Position numbers and translations under genes: made by a program. DNA of 64,000 nucleotides from Tissierellaceae bacterium (GTDB lineage: Bacteria; Bacillota; Clostridia; Tissierellales; Tissierellaceae): contig JALNZV010000004.1 of NCBI GenBank assembly GCA_023229175.1, forward strand, positions 62,001 to 126,000, written 5' to 3'. Positions 9,649 through 18,180 of this stretch are shown here, piece after piece. The notes under the pieces are model-generated. The model saw only the letters and a list, made by a program, of their open reading frames with translations. It did no database searches and had not been told where the DNA came from. Position 1 is the stretch's first letter. The number at the start of each line of letters is the position of its first letter.

Positions 9649-9906
9649 ATGGCAGTAAAAATTAGATTAAGAAGAATGGGAGCTAAGAAAAATCCTTTCT
9701 ATAGAATAGTTGTTTCAGACTCTAGATCTCCTAGAGATGGAAGATTTATCGAAGAAATTGGCTATTATAATCCATTGACAGAGCCAAAGACAATAAAGGT
9801 AGACAATGAAAAGGCAATTGCTTGGATAAAAAATGGAGCAAAACCAACTGATACTGTAGATAGATTATTTAGGGAAACTGGTCTATATGAAAAAGAAACT
9901 GAGTAA
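9649..9906 (+). CDS. rpsP: 30S ribosomal protein bS16
   Basis: This is an 85-residue small-subunit protein needed for 30S assembly. The sequence opens [20 protein letters not shown] and contains [19 protein letters not shown], both highly conserved in bS16. The frame is open back to 9598 within ffh, but the ATG at 9649 has a GGAGGAGGTGG site at 9634-9644 and gives the conserved start. It is followed by khpA, rimM and trmD, the usual ribosome-maturation block. Confidence 0.97.
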   Translation: MAVKIRLRRMGAKKNPFYRIVVSDSRSPRDGRFIEEIGYYNPLTEPKTIKVDNEKAIAWIKNGAKPTDTVDRLFRETGLYEKETE

Positions 9907-9934
9907 TTAAAATTGGTATCTCGGAGGTGCAATT

Positions 9935-10165
9935 ATGGGAGAATTAGTAGAATTTATAGCGAAATCATTAGTTGATAATCCAGATGAGGTCGCTGTGAAT
10001 GAAATTGAAGGAAGTCAGTCTATAATCATAGAATTAAAGGTTCACCCTGACGATATGGGCAAGGTAATTGGAAAACAGGGCAGAATTGCTAAGGCAATCA
10101 GAACAGTTGTAAAAGCTGCCGCCATAAAAGACAATAAAAGAGTAGTAGTCGAGATAATTCAATAA
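9935..10165 (+). CDS. khpA: KH-domain RNA-binding protein KhpA
   Basis: This small single-KH protein (76 residues, YlqC family) forms an RNA chaperone with KhpB/Jag and affects cell elongation and division in several Firmicutes. The KH GxxG loop is visible in GKVIGKQGRIAKAIRT, followed by the alanine-rich helix and a closing strand. The length fits the family exactly. A CGGAGGTGC site precedes the ATG by seven bases. The gene is in its conserved place between rpsP and rimM. Confidence 0.94.
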   Translation: MGELVEFIAKSLVDNPDEVAVNEIEGSQSIIIELKVHPDDMGKVIGKQGRIAKAIRTVVKAAAIKDNKRVVVEIIQ

Positions 10166-10206
10166 TATGGATATAGCTTTTTAAGTAAGAGAAAATAGGT
10201 GAAAAG

Positions 10207-10707
10207 ATGGACTACACTATAATTGGAAAGATAATAAATAGTCATGGTGTCAAAGGTGAAGTAAAAATTTATCCCTTGACAGATAATATAAAGAGATTTA
10301 GCAATTTGGAAATAGCCTACATTGGAGAAGAAAAAACAAAGGTAAGGGCTGAAAAAGTTAAATACCATAAAAACATGGCTATTTTGAAATTTTACGACTA
10401 TGACGATATAAATGAAATACTCGCCTTTAAGGATGAATTTATATATGTAAGTGATAGTGACAGGATAACTCTGCCTGATGACCATTTTTTCATATATGAC
10501 TTGTTAAATTCTAGTGTATATGATGTTGATTCTAATCTAATAGGAGTTTTAGTTGATGTCTTACAAGGAGCTAGTAACGATGTCTATGTGGTTAGAGGAG
10601 ATAATAATAAAGAATACATGATACCAGCAGTTAAAGAATTTGTAAAAGACGTCAATATTATTGATAAAAGAATTACCATTGACCCCATTGAGGGGATGAT
10701 AATTTGA
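10207..10707 (+). CDS. rimM: Ribosome maturation factor RimM
   Basis: RimM assists maturation of the 30S head, binding uS19 and acting with bS16. The 166-residue protein starts with IGKIINSHGVKGEVKIYPLTD, the family N-terminal beta-barrel motif. It contains a PRC-barrel half from about residue 95 (DLLNSSVYDVDSNLIGVLVD), ending with IPAVKEFVKDV and the DPIEGM segment. The ATG follows an AGGTGAAAAG site. The stop overlaps the trmD start by four bases, so the two are translationally coupled. Confidence 0.95.
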   Translation: MDYTIIGKIINSHGVKGEVKIYPLTDNIKRFSNLEIAYIGEEKTKVRAEKVKYHKNMAILKFYDYDDINEILAFKDEFIYVSDSDRITLPDDHFFIYDLLNSSVYDVDSNLIGVLVDVLQGASNDVYVVRGDNNKEYMIPAVKEFVKDVNIIDKRITIDPIEGMII

Positions 10708-11444
10708 GAATAGATATATTAACTTTATTTCCTGAATTTTTTCAATCATTGCTAAATTGGAGTATTATTGGAAGAGCTCATAAATCGGGAATTTTCAAAT
10801 TGAATTGTATAGATATAAGAAATTTTTCAGAGAACAAACATAGAAAAGTTGACGATTATCCTTTTGGCGGTGGAACTGGTATGGTCATGAGTCCAGGACC
10901 AATATATAAGGCCATTGAGAGTGTGAAGGGAAATAAGTCGAGGACGATTTACCTTTCACCACAAGGCAAGAGATTCAATCAAAAACTTGCAGTTGAGCTA
11001 TCAAAAGAGGAACATATAATATTGCTTTGCGGACACTATGAAGGTATAGACAATAGGATAGTCGAAAATTATATAGATGAAGAGATTTCGATTGGAGATT
11101 TTGTACTGACAGGGGGCGAGATTCCTGCAATGGTGTTAGTTGATGCCATAGTTAGGCTATTGCCTGGTGTTCTCCGTTCAAGTGAGTCCTTTATTGAAGA
11201 GTCTCATTTTAAAGGTTTACTGGAATATCCTCAATATACAAGGCCTAGGGAATTCAATGGGCATAAGGTACCGGAAGTTTTGCTATCTGGCCACCACGGT
11301 AAAATTGAGGATTGGAGAAAACTTGAATCGCTGAAAAATACTTTACTAAAAAGACCTGATTTAATCGACCAGGATAAGCTCACTAAAGACGATATAGATT
11401 TAATAAAACAAATAATAAAAACAGATGAAAAAGATAAGTTGTAA
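10704..11444 (+). CDS. trmD: tRNA (guanine37-N1)-methyltransferase TrmD
   Basis: TrmD methylates G37 of tRNAs, preventing +1 frameshifting, using S-adenosylmethionine bound in a trefoil knot. The 246-residue protein begins MRIDILTLFPEFF. It has the conserved DYPFGGGTGMVM segment, the knot sequences LLCGHYEGID and ISIGDFVLTGGE, and ends with the R-P-D-L region. The start is TTG at 10704 within the rimM stop context, preceded by GAGGGGATG. Length is family-typical. Confidence 0.97.
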   Translation: MRIDILTLFPEFFQSLLNWSIIGRAHKSGIFKLNCIDIRNFSENKHRKVDDYPFGGGTGMVMSPGPIYKAIESVKGNKSRTIYLSPQGKRFNQKLAVELSKEEHIILLCGHYEGIDNRIVENYIDEEISIGDFVLTGGEIPAMVLVDAIVRLLPGVLRSSESFIEESHFKGLLEYPQYTRPREFNGHKVPEVLLSGHHGKIEDWRKLESLKNTLLKRPDLIDQDKLTKDDIDLIKQIIKTDEKDKL

Positions 11445-11467
11445 AGGTATTTTATGTATGCTATAAT
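11439..11467 (+). promoter_or_regulatory. Sigma-A-type promoter of rplS
   Basis: TTGTAA (11439-11444) and a perfect TATAAT (11462-11467) are spaced by 17 bases. The -35 overlaps the trmD stop codon. Transcription would begin near 11474, leaving a structured leader of about 68 bases before rplS. This gives rplS expression independent of the upstream genes. Confidence 0.75.
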
Positions 11468-11473
11468 AATTAA

Positions 11474-11541
11474 CGTATGTGATAACGGATGGTCCTCTAC
11501 CGATATGGTAAGAACGTCTATGGGGAAGGGAGGTCTATAAA
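11474..11541 (+). promoter_or_regulatory. Probable L19 ribosomal protein leader
   Basis: The leader folds into an outer helix (GATG 11488-11491 with CGTC 11515-11518) and an inner helix (TACC 11498-11501 with GGTA 11507-11510). These are separated by an asymmetric internal loop, GTCCTC against AGAA. Firmicutes rplS genes are known to carry a conserved L19 leader (Rfam class) thought to mediate autoregulation. Position and shape fit that class, but I could not run a covariance search. Confidence 0.55.
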
Positions 11542-11889
11542 ATGGATATAATAAGAACTTTAGAAGCAGAACAATTACGAGATGATTTGCCAAAATTCAA
11601 CGTGGGAGATACTGTACAAGTACATTATAAAGTAGTTGAAGGAACCCGTGAGAGAATTCAAGTTTACGAAGGTACTGTTATCAAAATTCAAGGTGGCAGT
11701 TCAAGAGAAACCTTTACAGTTAGAAGATTGTCTTATGGTGTAGGGGTAGAGAGAACCTTCCCAATTCATTCTCCAAGAATAGAGAAGATAGTTATAACAA
11801 GAAGAGGAAAAGTCAGGAGAGCAAAACTATATTATCTAAGAGATAGACAAGGTAAATCTGCCAAAGTAAAAGAAAAAAGAATTTATTAA
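11542..11889 (+). CDS. rplS: 50S ribosomal protein bL19
   Basis: This is a 115-residue large-subunit protein at the subunit interface. It contains the family segments [36 protein letters not shown] and [18 protein letters not shown], ending [27 protein letters not shown] site lies about eight bases before the ATG. It has its own promoter and leader and is followed by a clear terminator, so it can be expressed as a single-gene unit. Confidence 0.98.
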   Translation: MDIIRTLEAEQLRDDLPKFNVGDTVQVHYKVVEGTRERIQVYEGTVIKIQGGSSRETFTVRRLSYGVGVERTFPIHSPRIEKIVITRRGKVRRAKLYYLRDRQGKSAKVKEKRIY

Positions 11890-11891
11890 TT

Positions 11892-11918
11892 AATTGGGAC
11901 TATATAGTCCCAATTTTG
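11892..11918 (+). terminator. Intrinsic terminator after rplS
   Basis: A 24-base perfect palindrome (11892-11915) forms a 10-bp stem with a four-base loop, followed by TTTTG. It begins two bases after the rplS stop codon. Confidence 0.8.
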
Positions 11919-11970
11919 TTATAATAATATAAATAAGTTGCAAGGAAAATAATATAAGGCAGGTGAAAAC

Positions 11971-12819
11971 ATGAATATAAATTGGTACCCTGGCCATATG
12001 AAAAAGACTAGGGAATCTATATTAAAAAATTTACCTTTAGTAGATATTGTATTCGAACTAATAGATGCAAGAATACCATACAGCAGCCGAAACCCAATTA
12101 TAGATGAAATTTTAGGAGAAAAACCGAGAATAATTGTATTAAACAAATCGGATTTGGCCAGTGAAAGTGGAAATAAAATATGGGAAGAGTACTTTAATCG
12201 TATTAATAAAGCAACTGCCTTAATTGATGCATTAAATAGCAAAGGGATTGAACAGCTAATGAAGTTATCTCTAAAACTTACTGAGCAGAAAAGAGAGGCA
12301 TATGAAAGGAGAGGCGTAATAAATAGGCCTATTAGAGCCATGATATTAGGTATACCCAATGTGGGTAAATCTACTTTGATTAATAGCCTATCTAAAAGAA
12401 AAGGCACAAAAACAGGTAATAAACCGGGGGTCACTAGATCTAATCAATGGATTAGAACAAAAGATGGACTGGAGTTATTAGATACTCCAGGGATATTGTG
12501 GCCAAAGTTTGAAGACAAAGATGTTGGGTTAAATCTGGCATTTACAGGGGCCATAAAAGACGAAATTTTAGATACTGAAACTTTAGCCTTAAAATTAGTA
12601 GAGAGAATATCTGCGAGTTTTCCAAATAACTTGAAAGATAGGTATGGTATAGAAATAGAGGGGAAAACATCTTTGAAAATTATGGAGGACATCGGTATTT
12701 CGAGAGGATGCTTGATTAAGGGTGGAAATATAGATTATACGAAGACAAGTAACATTATACTAGACGAGTTCAGAAAAGGACAAATAGGGAAAATAACCTT
12801 GGAATTTCCAAGGGAATAG
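11971..12819 (+). CDS. rbgA: Ribosome biogenesis GTPase RbgA (YlqF)
   Basis: RbgA is needed for a late step of 50S subunit assembly. The 282-residue protein is a circularly permuted GTPase: the G4 motif LNKSD near residue 57 precedes G1 GIPNVGKSTL near residue 127 and G3 DTPGIL near residue 170. It opens with NWYPGHMKK, a hallmark of the YlqF family, and has an ANTAR-like helical C-terminus. The ATG follows a GGCAGGTG site. rnhB follows, as in many Bacillota. Confidence 0.96.
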   Translation: MNINWYPGHMKKTRESILKNLPLVDIVFELIDARIPYSSRNPIIDEILGEKPRIIVLNKSDLASESGNKIWEEYFNRINKATALIDALNSKGIEQLMKLSLKLTEQKREAYERRGVINRPIRAMILGIPNVGKSTLINSLSKRKGTKTGNKPGVTRSNQWIRTKDGLELLDTPGILWPKFEDKDVGLNLAFTGAIKDEILDTETLALKLVERISASFPNNLKDRYGIEIEGKTSLKIMEDIGISRGCLIKGGNIDYTKTSNIILDEFRKGQIGKITLEFPRE

Positions 12820-12829
12820 GGGATAGAAC

Positions 12830-13432
12830 ATGTTTAAACAAGAAAGTGAATTAGAATATTACGATAATATTGCATATATAGATGAAGTGGGAAGAGGATG
12901 TTTAGCTGGTGATGTATTGGCCTGTGCAATAATTATGCCAAAGGGAGTTCAAATTCCAGGAGTAAAGGATTCAAAAAAACTGTCGAGCAAGCAACGTGAA
13001 GACTTATATGAAAAAATACTTTTAAAATCAAAAGCATGGGGTATAGGCAGAGTAAGTCCATCTACAATTGACAGCATTAATATAAAAGAGGGTACAAGAT
13101 TAGCTATGAAACTAGCTGTTGAAAACCTAAAGGACAAAGATGGCAATAAAGTGGTTCCTGATTTTCTGCTTATAGATGCAGAGACCATAGATTTGGATAT
13201 TATGCAAAGGTCCATAATTAAAGGAGATGAAAAATCCTATGGTATAGCATGTGCATCTATAGTGGCTAAAGTTTATAGAGATAGGCTGTGCATCGATTGG
13301 GATAGGGAATTTCCTGGATATAATTTTAAACAACATAAGGGATATGGGACCAAAGAACATCGGACTTATATTCAATCATTGGGCCCGTCTTCCATTCACA
13401 GAAATTCTTTTTTGAAAAAAATTCTAAAATAG
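12830..13432 (+). CDS. rnhB: Ribonuclease HII
   Basis: RNase HII removes single ribonucleotides and RNA primers from DNA. The 200-residue protein has the DEVGRG catalytic motif (a variant of DEAGRG) near residue 18, the PGVKDSKKLS segment, and a further active-site aspartate in LLIDAETIDL. It ends with HKGYGTKEH and a S-x-H-R-x-S-F segment typical of RnhB. The ATG follows a GGGGATAG site. Family-typical length. Confidence 0.96.
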   Translation: MFKQESELEYYDNIAYIDEVGRGCLAGDVLACAIIMPKGVQIPGVKDSKKLSSKQREDLYEKILLKSKAWGIGRVSPSTIDSINIKEGTRLAMKLAVENLKDKDGNKVVPDFLLIDAETIDLDIMQRSIIKGDEKSYGIACASIVAKVYRDRLCIDWDREFPGYNFKQHKGYGTKEHRTYIQSLGPSSIHRNSFLKKILK

Positions 13433-13447
13433 GCTTAGGTGATTAAT

Positions 13448-14818
13448 TTGAGGATTGAAAATACATTATTATATAATTTAATCCTAAATAACAAAGGTGA
13501 TTCTTTTAAGGAAGGCTCCGTATTTAGAGGCAAGGTAGTTGAACTATTTGAGGAAACTGCCTTAATTAGAATTGAAGATATTGGAACTATCGAAGCAAAA
13601 TTAGAAAAAGGTATTAAGTTACCAGAAAATGAAAATACTTTTTTTAAAGTAAAATCCATGAGTGAGGAAGGAGTATTGTTAAAGCCTTTATCAAAGGAAG
13701 AAATAAATTTAAACAAACAATTCAGTGCAGAAAACAATCCAATTGAAAAGATGTTTAAAGACCTAAACATTGAAATTAACAGTGAAACTGTTAATCTTGT
13801 GGAAAATCTGATGAAGCATAATATACCATTGAATAATGAGAATTTAATAAACACTCTTAAAACTTTAGAAAAACTCAATGAACTCGTAAATATAGATGAG
13901 GGTAAAAGAGTTTTATTGGCAGATTTGCCGAATATTGATTTACCAATAAAGGACGGGTTTTTTCAAGATAACTATTTAGTTAAAAATCTGGACATTAAAT
14001 ATTTGCTAATTAGCGATGAAAAGGGAATTACCCACGAAAGGGATGTAACTTCAAATGTTGAAGAAATATTAAAAGATGTCCCTATAGACATTAAAGACGA
14101 TGCTATTAAAATCCTTAGTTTTTTCCTTAAAAATGGTGTTAAACCCAGCTTAAACAATATAAAAAACATGAAGGAATTAGATGAGAATCCAGCTAAATTT
14201 TTTAGTGGATTGAAGGAAGTTTACAATAAGGTAAAATTTCAAAAGATAATAGGTAAAGATAATAAAGTCTTAAGAAATGTTGATGATACAAGATTTCAGA
14301 ATATGATAGCATTTAAAAAAGAAAATATATTACAAATGCATAGGGCAATGGAAAATGTTATAAAGGACAAGCATTCCAATTTAGATAAAGAATTAAACCT
14401 TTTTTCAGATAAGTTAACCTTATTAAAAGAACTCGACAATAACCTAAATTTTGTTTTTTATCCGATTTTTCTCGGACAAGAAAAAGATTTAGAAAACCTG
14501 ATAACTTTAATGAAGGAAGGAAAACGAAGGAAACATAGGAATAACAGATTAAATATATTCATAAATTTAAATACTAAAAACTTAGGACGGATAAAAACAC
14601 ATGTTGTTGCTCAAGGGAATTCCTTGGATATTAAAATGTATATTAATGAAGAAGATTTGAACTTATTTAAATCGTCAGAAAAAAAAGTAATTGAAAACGT
14701 ACATCTAATAGGCTATAGTGTAAAAGGGATTAATTATATATTTAATGAAAACTTTTCATTGATTCATCATTTAGAAAATAATCCAAACCCTTCTTATATT
14801 TTGGACTTAAAGGCGTGA
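13448..14818 (+). CDS. Orphan FliK-like protein (YlqG type)
   Basis: This large protein has a variable N-terminal two thirds. The C-terminal domain (about residues 335-440) resembles the flagellar hook-length control (Flg_hook) fold, including the INLNTKNLGRIKTHVVAQGN stretch and alternating strands and helices. It is outside the flagellar operon and is followed, with a four-base overlap, by a FlhB C-terminal-like protein. This matches the ylqG-ylqH pair of B. subtilis, of unknown function. TTG at 13448 is preferred because AGGTGA precedes it by five bases; a GTG at 13439 is the alternative. Length is 456 residues. The fold is inferred by eye. Confidence 0.6.
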   Translation: MRIENTLLYNLILNNKGDSFKEGSVFRGKVVELFEETALIRIEDIGTIEAKLEKGIKLPENENTFFKVKSMSEEGVLLKPLSKEEINLNKQFSAENNPIEKMFKDLNIEINSETVNLVENLMKHNIPLNNENLINTLKTLEKLNELVNIDEGKRVLLADLPNIDLPIKDGFFQDNYLVKNLDIKYLLISDEKGITHERDVTSNVEEILKDVPIDIKDDAIKILSFFLKNGVKPSLNNIKNMKELDENPAKFFSGLKEVYNKVKFQKIIGKDNKVLRNVDDTRFQNMIAFKKENILQMHRAMENVIKDKHSNLDKELNLFSDKLTLLKELDNNLNFVFYPIFLGQEKDLENLITLMKEGKRRKHRNNRLNIFINLNTKNLGRIKTHVVAQGNSLDIKMYINEEDLNLFKSSEKKVIENVHLIGYSVKGINYIFNENFSLIHHLENNPNPSYILDLKA

Positions 14819-15108
14819 AAATAATGGATACAAATAAATCTCAAAGACAAAAAACTAACAAAGCAGTTGGATTATCCTATGAAATTGGAGAAACAGCACC
14901 AAAGGTCGTAGCAAAGGGCATAGGCTTTGTAGCAGATAGGTTAATCGAAAAGGCCTCTGAAGAAAAAATCCATACTTATAAGGACGAAGATTTAGTGGAT
15001 GCTCTTATGGACCTTGAAATTAATGAGGAAATACCGCAGGAATTATACGATGCGGTGGCGGAAATCATATTTTACGTTTACAGTCTAGATATAGAAAAGG
15101 GGAAATAA
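14815..15108 (+). CDS. ylqH: FlhB C-terminal domain-like protein (YlqH)
   Basis: This 97-residue protein corresponds to the cytoplasmic C-terminal domain of the flagellar export switch FlhB, with no membrane part. It shows the AVGLSYEIGETAPKVVAKG strand-helix region and ends ELYDAVAEIIFYVYSLD, closely matching the end of the full FlhB in this window (DLYEAVAEVLAYVYSL). The NPTH autocleavage site of FlhB is not present: the equivalent stretch reads GETAPKVVAKG. It overlaps the FliK-like gene and probably works with it. Function is unknown. An alternative ATG lies at 14824. Confidence 0.8.
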   Translation: MKIMDTNKSQRQKTNKAVGLSYEIGETAPKVVAKGIGFVADRLIEKASEEKIHTYKDEDLVDALMDLEINEEIPQELYDAVAEIIFYVYSLDIEKGK

Positions 15109-15112
15109 TATA

Positions 15113-15463
15113 GTGAACAATTTAGTCAAGGGAAAGAAAGGTGAACTAATAGCAAAGAAATATTTAGAATCAAAAGGCTACACTATTTTAAATATGAATT
15201 ATAGAAATAAAATTGGCGAAATTGATATTGTTGCTTTCTATAAAGATATATTAGTTTTTATTGAAGTAAAATCAAGAACGGGGACAACCTTTGGATATGC
15301 ATACGAAGCTGTAAACCGAAAAAAACAAAGAAAGATAATTGCTGTTTCATATGGCTATATAAAAGAATTTGGACTTAGGAACAACCAAACCAGATATGAC
15401 ATTATAGAGGTATATTTGACAAAGGAAACTAAAATTAACCATATAGAAAATGCATTTAGCTGA
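15113..15463 (+). CDS. YraN family protein (UPF0102), endonuclease-fold
   Basis: This 116-residue protein of the YraN family has a predicted Holliday-junction-resolvase/restriction-enzyme-like fold. The putative active-site pattern is visible: an early E in GKKGELIAKKYLESKGY, then GEIDIV and IEVKSRT. The biological role is not established. It starts with GTG (15113), four bases after the ylqH stop, with an AGGGGAAAT site. Its place just upstream of the ComM-type ATPase and dprA fits a DNA-processing neighbourhood, but that is only context. Confidence 0.88.
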   Translation: MNNLVKGKKGELIAKKYLESKGYTILNMNYRNKIGEIDIVAFYKDILVFIEVKSRTGTTFGYAYEAVNRKKQRKIIAVSYGYIKEFGLRNNQTRYDIIEVYLTKETKINHIENAFS

Positions 15464-15535
15464 GAAATGTAAAAAAAATGTGGATTATATTTATTACCCA
15501 GGTAATTGACAATATAAAGGTAAAGAGGTTTTACT

Positions 15536-17062
15536 ATGTATTCAAATATAAAAACATGCGTATTACAAGGATTAACAGGAAGTATTGTAGAGGTAGAAAC
15601 TGACTTATCTAGGGGTTTACCTGTATTTAATATAGTTGGACTTCCAGATATATCTATCAAAGAATCAAAGGAGAGAGTGAGAACAGCCATTAAAAATAGC
15701 GGTTATGATTTTCCTTTAAGTAGGATTACAATAAATTTAGTACCGGCAAATCTAAAAAAAGAAGGTTCTCAGATGGATTTGGCAATCGCGGTGGGGATTT
15801 TGAAATCATCAGGTGTTATAATTGATGAAAATTTAAACGACATTGTATTTGTAGGGGAACTGTCTTTAGAGGGTAAGGTCAATCCCATAGAGGGGGCTTT
15901 AGCTATAATTATTTCTCTAAGGGAGCTAGGAGTGAAAAGATGTGTTGTTCCTTATGACAATAGGGATGAATGTAGTGTAATCAAAGACATGGAAATCATT
16001 CCAGTTGAGAGCCTGGGTCAAACAGTAGACTATTTAAATGGGGAGATAGTCATAGAACGGTACAGGAAAAGCTTTGAAAACGGTTTTAAAGAGGATGAAT
16101 TTACTCTGGACTTTGCAGATATAAAAGGTCAAGCTGGATTAAAGAGAGCCCTAGAGGTAGCAGTCTCGGGAGGACACAATATACTCGTTATCGGGCCACC
16201 CGGAGCAGGCAAAACCATGGCAGCCCGCAGGATACCTTCAATAATGCCTGAATTGACATTCGAAGAAGCCATAGAGGTTACAAAGATATATAGTATCACT
16301 GGATTATTAAAGACCAATTCTCTAATCAAACAAAGGCCTTTTAGAGCACCTCATCATACAGCATCTGCAGTATCACTCATAGGCGGTGGTAGAATACCAA
16401 AACCTGGAGAAGTCTCATTAGCTCATAACGGAGTTTTATTTTTAGATGAGCTTCCTGAATTTCCACGTTCTGTCCTAGAGGTCCTCAGGCAGCCTTTGGA
16501 AGACGGAACAGTAACCATTTCAAGGGCTAATGCAACCCTAACTTATCCCGCAAAATTTGTGTTGGTAGCCAGTATGAATCCTTGTCCATGTGGATTTTTA
16601 GGAGATCCTGTACACACATGTACATGCTCACAGGCAAGCATAGATAGATATTTGGGAAAAATAAGCAATCCTTTACTTGACAGGATTGATATTCACATTG
16701 AGGTACTTCCAGTAAATTACGAGGAATTGAAAGGATCTAAGGTGGAAGAAGATTCTGCAACAATTAGGTCTAGAGTCAATAAGGCCAGGAAAATCCAATT
16801 AGACAGATATAGAGAATTAGGAATATATAGCAATTCCCAAATTCCCAATAAATATATAAAAAAGTTTTGTAAATTAAGTAGATCAGCTGAAACCATAATG
16901 AATCAAGCTTTTAACAAGTATAACTTCAGTGGAAGAACTTATAATAAATTGCTAAAGGTGTCTAGAACCATTGCAGATTTAGATGGGTCAGATATAATAG
17001 ATGACAGACATATTTTAGAATCTATTAGATATAGGACCTTAGATAATAAATATTGGGGGTAA
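15536..17062 (+). CDS. YifB/ComM-type Mg-chelatase-like AAA+ ATPase
   Basis: The 508-residue protein has an N-terminal ribosomal S5/Lon-like domain (FNIVGLPDISIKESKERVR) and then an AAA+ Mg-chelatase domain. That domain carries Walker A GPPGAGKT near residue 218, the RAPHHTAS motif, Walker B (VLFLDELPEF) and the sensor SMNPCPCG, followed by a C-terminal YifB domain. Proteobacterial ComM is a helicase promoting branch migration during natural transformation. By homology this protein may act in homologous recombination. The next gene, dprA, also handles incoming DNA, which supports that view. Confidence 0.92.
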   Translation: MYSNIKTCVLQGLTGSIVEVETDLSRGLPVFNIVGLPDISIKESKERVRTAIKNSGYDFPLSRITINLVPANLKKEGSQMDLAIAVGILKSSGVIIDENLNDIVFVGELSLEGKVNPIEGALAIIISLRELGVKRCVVPYDNRDECSVIKDMEIIPVESLGQTVDYLNGEIVIERYRKSFENGFKEDEFTLDFADIKGQAGLKRALEVAVSGGHNILVIGPPGAGKTMAARRIPSIMPELTFEEAIEVTKIYSITGLLKTNSLIKQRPFRAPHHTASAVSLIGGGRIPKPGEVSLAHNGVLFLDELPEFPRSVLEVLRQPLEDGTVTISRANATLTYPAKFVLVASMNPCPCGFLGDPVHTCTCSQASIDRYLGKISNPLLDRIDIHIEVLPVNYEELKGSKVEEDSATIRSRVNKARKIQLDRYRELGIYSNSQIPNKYIKKFCKLSRSAETIMNQAFNKYNFSGRTYNKLLKVSRTIADLDGSDIIDDRHILESIRYRTLDNKYWG

Positions 17063-17066
17063 AAAA

Positions 17067-18158
17067 TTGGATATCACAAATAGAGATATTATTATCTGGT
17101 TAAACAGCATAGGAGCAAGCAATTTAAGCATTCAAAAGTTAAATACCCATTTTCTTGAACTTAAGGACATCTGGGAAGTTGATAGTGATAGTATACTTAA
17201 GATTCATGGTTTAAGTAAAGAGTTAAAGACAAAAATATTGGCAAATAGAAAAATTTACAATCTAGAAAAGCTTTTTAAGAGAATTAAAGAACTAGAGTTA
17301 AATGTTATTACTATTTATGATGAAAGTTATCCTAAAAGGTTAAGATATATATATGATAGCCCCAGTGTTCTATACACAAAGGGCAAAGCTTTAAATTACG
17401 AGGATATTTCCATTGCTATAGTAGGTTCTAGAAAGTCGACCGCATATGGCAGATGGGCATGTGAAAAGTTTGCTAAGGAATTGGTTGATATGGGTGTAAC
17501 TATTGTTAGTGGGCTAGCCGCGGGAATAGATGCTATGGCCCATAAGACAGCTTTAGAAAATAGCGGTACTACAATAGGAATCCTTGGCAATGGAATCAAT
17601 GTAATATATCCGAAGAAAAATCTTTCGTTATATAAGGAAATGGAAGAGAACGGGACGATTATTTCTGAATTTCCCATAGATATGCCTCCGCTGGCACATA
17701 ATTTTCCCCTTAGAAACAGAATTATCAGTGGGTTATCCCTGGGAGTTATTATAATAGAAGCCCAAGAAAAATCAGGTTCTCTCATAACTGCACACCATGC
17801 ACTTGAACAAGGAAAAGATGTCTTTGCCTTACCTGGAAATATTAATAGTATATTTAGTAAGGGTACAAATAAACTAATTAAAGATGGGGCAAGACCGCTT
17901 TTGGAAATAGAGGATATTATTGAGGAAATTCATGAATTAAAAAATAATATTGTACCCAAAAAAGTAGATATTGATTATTCTGACTTTAGCGATATAGAAA
18001 CTAAAGTTTTGAAATCACTAGAAGAGGGGCCTTTACATTCTGATACTATTGTATATAAAACGGGGTTGGACATTTCAACAATAAATAGTGTTTTAACTAT
18101 ATTGGAATTAAAGGGAGTAATAAAGGAATTGACAGGCAGAACCTTTGTTATGAATTAG
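17067..18158 (+). CDS. dprA: DNA-processing protein DprA
   Basis: DprA loads RecA on incoming single-stranded DNA during transformation. The 363-residue protein has an N-terminal SAM/HhH-like region. A Rossmann-type domain follows with VGSRKSTAYG, VSGLAAGIDAMAH and GNGINVIYPKKN, then LPLRN-like and GSLITAHHALEQG segments. A winged-helix C-terminus covers roughly residues 300-363. It starts with TTG (17067), preceded by GGGGG inside the end of yifB. It is found in many non-transformable bacteria, so it does not by itself prove competence. Confidence 0.95.
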   Translation: MDITNRDIIIWLNSIGASNLSIQKLNTHFLELKDIWEVDSDSILKIHGLSKELKTKILANRKIYNLEKLFKRIKELELNVITIYDESYPKRLRYIYDSPSVLYTKGKALNYEDISIAIVGSRKSTAYGRWACEKFAKELVDMGVTIVSGLAAGIDAMAHKTALENSGTTIGILGNGINVIYPKKNLSLYKEMEENGTIISEFPIDMPPLAHNFPLRNRIISGLSLGVIIIEAQEKSGSLITAHHALEQGKDVFALPGNINSIFSKGTNKLIKDGARPLLEIEDIIEEIHELKNNIVPKKVDIDYSDFSDIETKVLKSLEEGPLHSDTIVYKTGLDISTINSVLTILELKGVIKELTGRTFVMN

Positions 18159-18180
18159 AATATTTGTGGAGGTGTATATT

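Noticed and set aside
14815..15108. ylqH as a broken fragment of flhB
   Set aside because: It is a complete small gene in a conserved context with its own start; such free-standing FlhB-C proteins occur in many Firmicutes.
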